Assembly: GCA_964350135.1 (NCBI GenBank)
Contig: CAYGJN010000008.1
Span: 1-36,693, forward strand
DNA: 36,693 bases
DNA from: CAYGJN01 sp964350135
GTDB lineage: Bacteria; Bdellovibrionota; Bacteriovoracia; Bacteriovoracales; Bacteriovoracaceae
Direction of reading: 5' to 3'
Positions 15,224 to 20,875 of the stretch are shown here, one piece after another (position 1 is the stretch's first letter; each line of letters starts with the position of its first letter). The notes under the pieces are model-generated. The model had not been told where the DNA came from. It made no database searches and saw nothing but the letters and a program-made list of their open reading frames with translations. Position numbers and translations under genes: made by a program.

Positions 15224-17313
15224 ATATTGAGCCGTGGAGTCTTCAGAAATTTTATGAGCTAAACCCAGTAAGCGATTCTCATAAGGGCTTTGGCACTATC
15301 ATCAACAAGAAAAGAATCTTGGTTGGTCGCTCGGATAGTTGTGACCTTATTATTGATAGACCTGATATTTCTGCTATCCATGGAGTTATTGAAATTGGTC
15401 AAAATGGTGGCCGTGTTTATGACCTAAATAGCAAAAGTGGTATTTTTGTCAATGGCAATAAGACAATATGCAATGATATATCTGTGGGAGATAAAATTAA
15501 ATTTGGTGCTGTAGAGTTTGTTTTTAATGAGTATGTGAAGTCAGATTCACTACCACCCGTGCTAGAGTCTTTGTCACCAGAAAGAATGAAAGAAGTTGAA
15601 GAGCATAAAATTGCCATGGCAAACCAAGAGCTTCCTTCGAAAGCACCAGAGCCACCTCAAGTGGAAAAGGTTAGTTCTTCCAGGCAAAAAGTTAAGAGTG
15701 CCCCTGAGCAGAAAAAAGCCTTCAGTGTTCAACCTCAAAATATTATGATGGAAGAGACTAGTGATGGTATTCCTTATATCTCATATCCTCTGGCCAAAGA
15801 TCCGAAAGCTGAATTTAGTGAGTATATATTTGAAGACGCAGACACTATTTTTCCAATTTTCAAATGGGATATAGAAACATCTGCAGTAGAAGTTATTATC
15901 TTAAGCGGTGATCGTATTTATTCTGTAGATTACTTACCGATGAAGGATACAACTTATCAGATAGTTGGGCGTAGAAGTGAAAATGCAGTTATTGAATTTC
16001 CTTATTTAGGTAAAACTGAAAAAATTCCTTTTATCGAAACATCTGGTGGCTCTGTAACAATTATAGATACACTCGGTTATAAGGCAATGTTAATCTCTGA
16101 TAAGATTCAAAGTCCAAACGATTTTAAGTCTTTTGAGGGGCATGGCCCCATTAGTTTAGGACCTCAGGACATTTTAAAATTAGAAAATAATCATCTTCAG
16201 ATTTTTATAAGAAATACTCAAGCACCGCCTAAAATCAAACCAGCTCCAATTTTTAGAAGAGATGGAGACACTCGAAAGTTTTTTCTTATCTTGGCACTTG
16301 TTTCAATTGCCTTTTTGGGACTTATTTCAAGTATTGAAGTTGATAAAGAGCTTGAGAAAGAAAAAATACCAGAAAGAATTGCAACAATTCTTTATGACCG
16401 TAAAAAATTCACTTATAGGCCTAATACAACAAAAAAGCCAAGTGAGACAAAAATTAAGCCAAAAACAACTAAAAAACCGAAAGAAATTAAGCCAGTTAAA
16501 GAGCAGCCTAAAAAAGTTGCTGAAAAACCAAAGAATAGAAAAACAAAAACAACAGAGAAGGTTGCTAAGACAGTTAAAAGACCTAAAAAGTCTAACCCTA
16601 AAAAAGGTGGTACTGGTGCAGTTAAAAGAGCAGCTAGAAATACAGCACCAAAAATTGGCAAGTCTAGGTCAGCGAAAGCTGCAGGAACACGTTCATCTAA
16701 TAGAATTGCAAAGAGTAAAGGTCATGTCGATGCTTATAAACCAAGTAATTTTAAAGGGTCGTTGAACGCTCTGCTTGCTAAAGGTGGTTCTTCAAAAAGT
16801 GTTGTTACTGATAGAATTAGTGCTGACGATATTGGCTCTGGAGCAGATAGTATTGGCGGCGATGTTCAAGATGTAAAAACGGCAAGTGTTAGTAAAGAAG
16901 TGGGAAGTCTTACAGGTTCTGCTACTGGAAAGTTAGATGCATCTACTGATGCTGAAGGTTTAGTTGATAAAAAGAGTGTCGCTGCTGCAGGAATTCCTTC
17001 GCAAACTGTAGTTATAGGAAATTATGATGCTTCTTTAGTGGCACAAATCTTAAGAGATCACCTGCCTCAGTTTAGATATTGTTATCAACAAGAGCTTGAT
17101 AAAGAGAATAAGTCTGAAGGTCTTATTAGGCTCGATTTTAATATTGGAGCTTCTGGGCATGTAACTAAGGCCGGCGTTGATAGCAAGTCTTTAACAATCC
17201 CTGTTCAAAAATGTGTTGTTAATGTTCTTAAGGGAATTCGCTTTCCACCACCTCTTGGCGGGGGAAGTGTTGGTATTAGACAACCAATGAACTTCTATAA
17301 AAGATCTCAGTAA
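15220..17313 (+). CDS. FHA-transmembrane-TonB-like protein, PglI/GltG-like
   Basis: This 697-residue protein has four parts. Residues 30-110 are an FHA domain with the phosphothreonine-binding residues G36-R37, S51 and H54 and a later NG motif. Residues 200-340 form a second beta-rich, FHA-like region without the full motif. One membrane helix lies at about 353-372 (FFLILALVSIAFLGLISSI). A long Lys/Pro/Thr-rich linker (about 405-500) spans the cell wall and leads to an AgmX/PglI-type C-terminal domain (about 597-697) with two cysteines, C621 (FRYCYQQEL) and C665 (VQKCVVNVL), that could pair as a disulfide. This is the layout of Myxococcus GltG/PglI, which couples cytoplasmic signalling and the TolQR-like motor to periplasmic partners in TonB fashion. 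The adjacent convergent TolQ/TolR genes fit this. The stop is followed by a 123-nt gap without a clear terminator. Confidence 0.88.
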   Translation: MNIEPWSLQKFYELNPVSDSHKGFGTIINKKRILVGRSDSCDLIIDRPDISAIHGVIEIGQNGGRVYDLNSKSGIFVNGNKTICNDISVGDKIKFGAVEFVFNEYVKSDSLPPVLESLSPERMKEVEEHKIAMANQELPSKAPEPPQVEKVSSSRQKVKSAPEQKKAFSVQPQNIMMEETSDGIPYISYPLAKDPKAEFSEYIFEDADTIFPIFKWDIETSAVEVIILSGDRIYSVDYLPMKDTTYQIVGRRSENAVIEFPYLGKTEKIPFIETSGGSVTIIDTLGYKAMLISDKIQSPNDFKSFEGHGPISLGPQDILKLENNHLQIFIRNTQAPPKIKPAPIFRRDGDTRKFFLILALVSIAFLGLISSIEVDKELEKEKIPERIATILYDRKKFTYRPNTTKKPSETKIKPKTTKKPKEIKPVKEQPKKVAEKPKNRKTKTTEKVAKTVKRPKKSNPKKGGTGAVKRAARNTAPKIGKSRSAKAAGTRSSNRIAKSKGHVDAYKPSNFKGSLNALLAKGGSSKSVVTDRISADDIGSGADSIGGDVQDVKTASVSKEVGSLTGSATGKLDASTDAEGLVDKKSVAAAGIPSQTVVIGNYDASLVAQILRDHLPQFRYCYQQELDKENKSEGLIRLDFNIGASGHVTKAGVDSKSLTIPVQKCVVNVLKGIRFPPPLGGGSVGIRQPMNFYKRSQ

Positions 17314-17436
17314 TAAATAATTTATTTAGGCTGGCTAATATAAATGAGTTTTTTGGCTTTAGATACTAGGTCTAGATAAAAGAGCACACAAAAAAAGAAA
17401 CAATGTCCGATTAAAGCAAAAAGATTAAAAGTTTTT

Positions 17437-17955
17437 TTACTGTTGTTCTTCACTTAACACCACAAATTTATATTTTTGATATTTTGCTTCAGCAGCTGTG
17501 TACATCAGTTTTTTGATATCGTTATACTTAACTTTTTTATCAATAATTAAATTCACTATCCCAGAAAACTTCTTAACCCCTTGGGTTTGTTTTTCAAGAA
17601 GTTCTACAGTCGTTCTTTTTTCAACAAGTTTGTTATAAAGAGCGATAACTCTTCTTCCACCGTGATCATATATACGGCCATTGCTGTCCTCTCTATCTAA
17701 GACTAGTTCATTATCAACCCATATCTTAGTATCTGATACTTGAACCACAACACCTGGGGTATTTGTGTTTTTTGTTTCTGAAGAAGGAAGAGTAATTCCC
17801 TTGGGTACATTGAATAGGATGCCTGAGGCATTATAGCTCTTAAGTAGAAAAACAAGAATAATAACAAGGATATCAAGAAGTGAAGTGATATCCACATCCA
17901 TGACTTCTCGTTTGTTTCTTTTCTTTCTGTTTCTAATTGATCTTGTTTTTCTCAT
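17437..17955 (-). CDS. ExbD/TolR-family protein 2 (AglS/AglQ-like)
   Basis: This 172-residue protein has a strongly basic cytoplasmic N-terminus (RNRKKRNKRE) and a single membrane helix. The helix carries the proton-pathway aspartate D28 in VDITSLLDILVIILVFLL, and a periplasmic TolR-type domain follows. The usual proline before the helix aspartate (TPLxD) is replaced by serine, unlike its upstream sibling. The ATG lies 2 nt after the sibling's stop, so the three genes tolQ-tolR-tolR form one unit. Such TolQR modules conduct protons and power the partner complex. Here the partner is likely the FHA/TonB-like protein encoded convergently. The 123 nt between the two stops holds only AT-rich sequence without a convincing hairpin. 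Confidence 0.85.
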   Translation of the reverse strand: MRKTRSIRNRKKRNKREVMDVDITSLLDILVIILVFLLKSYNASGILFNVPKGITLPSSETKNTNTPGVVVQVSDTKIWVDNELVLDREDSNGRIYDHGGRRVIALYNKLVEKRTTVELLEKQTQGVKKFSGIVNLIIDKKVKYNDIKKLMYTAAEAKYQKYKFVVLSEEQQ

Positions 17956-17957
17956 AA

Positions 17958-18488
17958 TTAACTTAAAATATTTCCGAACACAATATTACTAAAGAGTTCT
18001 TCTGCTTTTCGGTCTACACCGTCTTTATCCTTATAAAATATATCTTCATCAGTAGGGCGGAGTATTCTTACCGCATCCATGATTTCTACAAGTTCACCGT
18101 ACTCAAGGTCTAGCTTTGGTTCAAGAACAGCTGTTTTTTCACTTTTATATCTTCTTTTTAAACTCATGAGATAAGTTCTTAGGGATTCAAGGTCATATTT
18201 GCCTTCAGCATTTCGTCCAAATGTTCTTCGCACTTTACTTGGAACTCCTGTCGCTACTGAAATACTTGGTTTGCTTATAATAACAGTCAGGGCTAAAGGT
18301 TTTTGGTTATTTTTTGGTGGCGTACTTGAAATAATAGGAACATCACTTGAAATCTCAAGTAGATTTAAAAAACTCGCGGACATTAAAAGAAAGAAGATGA
18401 AAATAAAAACAGCATCTAAAATAGGCACTAGATTAATTCTAGTAACCTGGCGTTTTCCTTTTCGTCTACCACTTGGGGTTCTAAGCAT
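17958..18488 (-). CDS. ExbD/TolR-family protein 1 (AglS/AglQ-like)
   Basis: This 176-residue protein has a basic N-terminus (RRKGKR) and the classic helix entry INLVPILDAVFIFIFFLL with D25 as the proton-carrying aspartate. A periplasmic domain of about 130 residues follows, including VISKPSISVATG and a final D-rich segment. The start overlaps the TolQ-like stop by one base (TAATG) and the second TolR-like gene follows after 2 nt. Two different TolR-type genes beside one TolQ-type gene is the AglR-AglQ-AglS arrangement of Myxococcus gliding motors. Which of the two corresponds to AglQ or AglS cannot be told by eye. A general Tol-Pal or ExbBD role is less likely because no tolA, tolB, pal or tonB receptor gene is nearby. 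Confidence 0.87.
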   Translation of the reverse strand: MLRTPSGRRKGKRQVTRINLVPILDAVFIFIFFLLMSASFLNLLEISSDVPIISSTPPKNNQKPLALTVIISKPSISVATGVPSKVRRTFGRNAEGKYDLESLRTYLMSLKRRYKSEKTAVLEPKLDLEYGELVEIMDAVRILRPTDEDIFYKDKDGVDRKAEELFSNIVFGNILS

Positions 18489-19156
18489 TACTCACCCTTA
18501 TTTTTGGCACCAAGTAAATCAAGCATCTTCACAGAAAATTCATCAATCTCTCCGATAATCTTATCTGCTTTACTAGTAAGAAATGTATGAACGATCATAA
18601 TAAGAATAGCTGTTCCAAGACCAAATGCTGTTGTATTCATGGCCTTTGCAATACCGCTAGCGAGGAGCTCTGCTTTCTGGGAAGGATCTGCTGCACCAAC
18701 TGCAGCGAAAGAAACCATTAGACCTTGTATTGTTCCAAGTAGTCCAAAAAGAGTTGAAATATTTGCAACTAATTGCAGGTAATTAAGTCTAAGTTCTACT
18801 TTGGGTATAACCTCAAGTGCTGTAGCATCGATGGCGTTTTGAATTTGCTCTACACCATGGCTTGCTCTTTTCAGACCGCTCTTTAAAACTCTTGGCAGCA
18901 TGGCCTCGGAGTTTGAGCAAACTCTTATAGCTCCTTGAATATCATTTGAAAGAATATTTCTTTGTAGCTCATTCATAAAAGAAGAGCCGTCTACATCGAA
19001 TGCTCTTAATTTCATAAATCTTTCTATGGCCACAGCAAGACCAAAAGCCAAGACTAGAAAAATGACCCACATAAAGATCCCGCCGTCTTGAATGAACTGG
19101 GCGATTGAGTTAATGCTAAACGCAACTTCACTTGCTGCTACTTCAGATCCTTCCAT
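18488..19156 (-). CDS. MotA/TolQ/ExbB proton channel (AglR-like)
   Basis: This 222-residue protein shows the three membrane helices of the family. The first is at about residues 27-46 (FMWVIFLVLAFGLAVAIERF). The second pair is at about 135-160 (LQLVANISTLFGLLGTIQGLMVSF) and 172-192 (IAKAMNTTAFGLGTAILIMIVH). The GLLGTIQGLM and AMNTTAFGL signatures are the conserved pore lining, including the threonines. It forms the pentameric stator that conducts protons with TolR-type dimers. The first gene of the minus-strand motor unit, it has AAAAGGAGAGG upstream of the ATG at 19156. A 128-nt gap separates it from gmhA, so it probably has its own promoter, though I could not define one. Confidence 0.9.
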   Translation of the reverse strand: MEGSEVAASEVAFSINSIAQFIQDGGIFMWVIFLVLAFGLAVAIERFMKLRAFDVDGSSFMNELQRNILSNDIQGAIRVCSNSEAMLPRVLKSGLKRASHGVEQIQNAIDATALEVIPKVELRLNYLQLVANISTLFGLLGTIQGLMVSFAAVGAADPSQKAELLASGIAKAMNTTAFGLGTAILIMIVHTFLTSKADKIIGEIDEFSVKMLDLLGAKNKGE

Positions 19157-19284
19157 GGAATCCCTCTCCTTTTAAAGCTTTGGTATAAATCTATTTTACC
19201 TCAACTTTGTTTAGAGATGGACTAAAGGTGCAGTTTTTTCCTAAAAAAATCATGAACTTAAAAATTTCGGAGTTAGATAATCAA

Positions 19285-19863
19285 CTAATAATGCTCAGGA
19301 AAGAACTCACGTTCAATCCCTTCAATAAAGATATGAATACATTTGATATGTACTTCTTGAATACGGTCCGTGATCTCGCTAGGAACAATAAGTGGGACAT
19401 GGACCATATCTTTTAGCTCTCCACCTGACTTACCTAAAAGACCAACAACGTTCATGCCAATCTCTTTTGCTTTTTTTACGGCCTCTATAATATTTTTTGA
19501 ATTACCACTTGTTGAGATTGCTAAAAGGGTATCTCCCTTGCGTCCCCAGGCCTCTACATTGCGGGAAAAAATATATTCAAAACCATAATCATTAGCAACA
19601 CAGGTGATATGTCCTGGCTCACCCATGCTAATAGCACTAAGGGGCCTTCGATCTTTTCTATAACGACCTGTTAGTTCTTCAGTAAAGTGAAGGGAGTCGC
19701 ACATTGAGCCGCCATTACCACAGGCAAGAATACGACCGCCACTCTTTAAACTTTTTGTAAAAAGAGCAACGGATTCTTCAATTTGTTTGTGATTATTCGA
19801 GTCACTTAAAAAGCGATTTAGCGTATCCTGAGCATCTGATAAAGCGCTCTGGATATAAGACAT
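19285..19863 (-). CDS. gmhA: Sedoheptulose-7-phosphate isomerase (SIS domain)
   Basis: This 192-residue SIS-domain protein matches GmhA in length. It shows CGNGGSMCDS (phosphosugar loop), H59-x3-E63 in HFTEELTGRY (metal/catalytic residues), STSGNS (second phosphate loop) and QEVHIKCIHIFIEGIE (C-terminal catalytic histidine helix). It converts sedoheptulose 7-phosphate to D-glycero-D-manno-heptose 7-phosphate, the first step towards ADP-heptose for the lipopolysaccharide inner core. The alanine usually found after GGS is methionine-cysteine here, a mild variation. It starts at the last base of the trxA stop (TAATG), so it is translationally coupled to thioredoxin. A DiaA-type SIS protein is the main alternative but the HFxEEL motif favours GmhA. 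Confidence 0.88.
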   Translation of the reverse strand: MSYIQSALSDAQDTLNRFLSDSNNHKQIEESVALFTKSLKSGGRILACGNGGSMCDSLHFTEELTGRYRKDRRPLSAISMGEPGHITCVANDYGFEYIFSRNVEAWGRKGDTLLAISTSGNSKNIIEAVKKAKEIGMNVVGLLGKSGGELKDMVHVPLIVPSEITDRIQEVHIKCIHIFIEGIEREFFPEHY

Positions 19864-20183
19864 TAAATAAGCTCGTTTAATGAAGCTTGTATTTCAGCTT
19901 TAGGTTGGTTGCCTACTAATGTTTTCTTAGCCTCTCCATCTTTGAAAAAAATCAAAGTAGGAATACCGCGAATGCCGTATTTTTGAGCAAGATCACCATT
20001 TTCATCAACATTAACTTTTACTACCTGTGCTTTCTCGCCAGCTTCTTGACTAATTTCTTCAAGAACTGGAGCGAGGGCTTTACAAGGACCACACCATTCG
20101 GCCCAAAAATCTACTAGTACAGGGGTGCTCGAATTAATAACTTTCTCTTCGAAATTGCCTAGGTTCACAGATTCAACACTCAT
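19863..20183 (-). CDS. trxA: Thioredoxin
   Basis: This 106-residue protein is a full-length thioredoxin. It has the active site WCGPCK (C31, C34), the buried aspartate in VLVDFWAEW, the cis-proline loop GIRGIPTLIFF and the C-terminal helix NQPKAEIQASLNEL. There is no signal peptide, so it is cytoplasmic and reduces protein disulfides with thioredoxin reductase (not in this window). TTAGGAG lies upstream of the ATG. It is the first gene of a two-gene unit with gmhA and is divergent from the RDD gene across a 172-nt region that holds two dyads. Confidence 0.96.
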   Translation of the reverse strand: MSVESVNLGNFEEKVINSSTPVLVDFWAEWCGPCKALAPVLEEISQEAGEKAQVVKVNVDENGDLAQKYGIRGIPTLIFFKDGEAKKTLVGNQPKAEIQASLNELI

Positions 20184-20227
20184 AAGAACTCCTAATTATT
20201 TCTCTAAACTCTATCTTATCTTATTTG

Positions 20228-20241
20228 GTACTTTTTTGTAC
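20228..20241. repeat. Short dyad GTAC-N6-GTAC upstream of trxA
   Basis: GTAC at 20228-20231 and GTAC at 20238-20241 flank six T residues. One more pair, G20227 opposite C20243 with a bulge, extends it imperfectly. It lies 45-58 nt upstream of the trxA start, in the promoter area, and could be an operator. It is short enough to occur by chance. Confidence 0.25.
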
Positions 20242-20288
20242 ACCGCCTTTCATAAGTGATTGTTGTATTAAAACTGTGACGAACTTGC

Positions 20289-20306
20289 CACAGGTTTCCT
20301 CCTGTG
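20289..20306. promoter_or_regulatory. Perfect 6-bp dyad CACAGG-N6-CCTGTG at the -35 area of the RDD gene
   Basis: CACAGG (20289-20294) and CCTGTG (20301-20306) are perfect inverted arms with a 6-nt loop, followed by five Ts. As DNA it covers the -35 position of the extended -10 promoter at 20316-20324, suiting an operator. As RNA it resembles a small intrinsic terminator, but no plus-strand gene ends upstream of it. Confidence 0.4.
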
Positions 20307-20315
20307 TTTTTAAGG

Positions 20316-20324
20316 TGTTATAAT
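20316..20324 (+). promoter_or_regulatory. Extended -10 promoter for the RDD-polA unit
   Basis: TGTTATAAT is a perfect extended -10 element (TGnTATAAT). It lies 31 nt upstream of ATG 20356. No good -35 is present at the right spacing, which is common for extended -10 promoters. Confidence 0.55.
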
Positions 20325-20355
20325 TTCAATAAAGTAGACTTAGGCTAGACTAAAA

Positions 20356-20859
20356 ATGAAGAGGAAATACCTTCTAAAATCGCAGATTAAAACTGCACAA
20401 CTATCAAGGCTTTTGGCCAAGGGGATCGATCTATTTATCGCTCTCATCATTACTATTTTTATTTATCCAATTGGAGTCTTTTTAGCAGTTGGCTATCTTG
20501 CTTACTCGGACCATATGCAAAACGGTCAATCTGTTGGAAAACGGTTTATAGGTTTTAGAGTTGTGTCTTTAGAAGATGGAAGTCCTTGCTCCTTTAGACA
20601 GTCTATCATTAGAAATTTACCAATTATTATTCCTTTAAGTCTTTCTATAATCCCGGTACTAGGTTGGGTATTTACCGCACTTTTAATAGTACCGATTTGT
20701 CTTTTAGAAGCTTATCTAATCTTTAAACTTGATTCAGGGCATAGATTAGGTGATGTGATGGCCGATACTACTGTTATTGCCAACGATCCACATGCGGCAA
20801 CAGAGGAAGAAAAGAAAGAATCTTGGTTTAAAGTGGAAGGTTCCCAAAGTCCGTCATAA
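20356..20859 (+). CDS. RDD-family membrane protein
   Basis: This 167-residue protein carries the RDD fold signature: RLLAKGIDLFIAL (arginine and aspartate in the first helix), NGQSVGKRFIGFRVV (the central motif after helix two) and HRLGDVMADTTVI (the aspartates near the end). About four hydrophobic segments are present. RDD proteins are small inner-membrane proteins. Some have been linked to Na+(Li+, K+)/H+ exchange, but most have no known substrate, so none is assigned. The polar C-terminal tail (EEEKKESWFKVEG) is cytoplasmic by the positive-inside rule. polA starts 17 nt downstream and is probably cotranscribed. Confidence 0.88.
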   Translation: MKRKYLLKSQIKTAQLSRLLAKGIDLFIALIITIFIYPIGVFLAVGYLAYSDHMQNGQSVGKRFIGFRVVSLEDGSPCSFRQSIIRNLPIIIPLSLSIIPVLGWVFTALLIVPICLLEAYLIFKLDSGHRLGDVMADTTVIANDPHAATEEEKKESWFKVEGSQSPS

Positions 20860-20875
20860 TCTATAAGATCCTTCC

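Noticed and set aside
16262..16765. Long open frames on both strands inside the FHA protein gene
   Set aside because: They come from the lysine/proline-rich linker (AAA/CCA-rich codons), whose shifted and reverse frames rarely contain stops. The peptides are low-complexity shadows.
17314..17436. Bidirectional terminator between the Glt-like and Agl-like units
   Set aside because: The gap is AT-rich but contains no stem of useful length in either direction.
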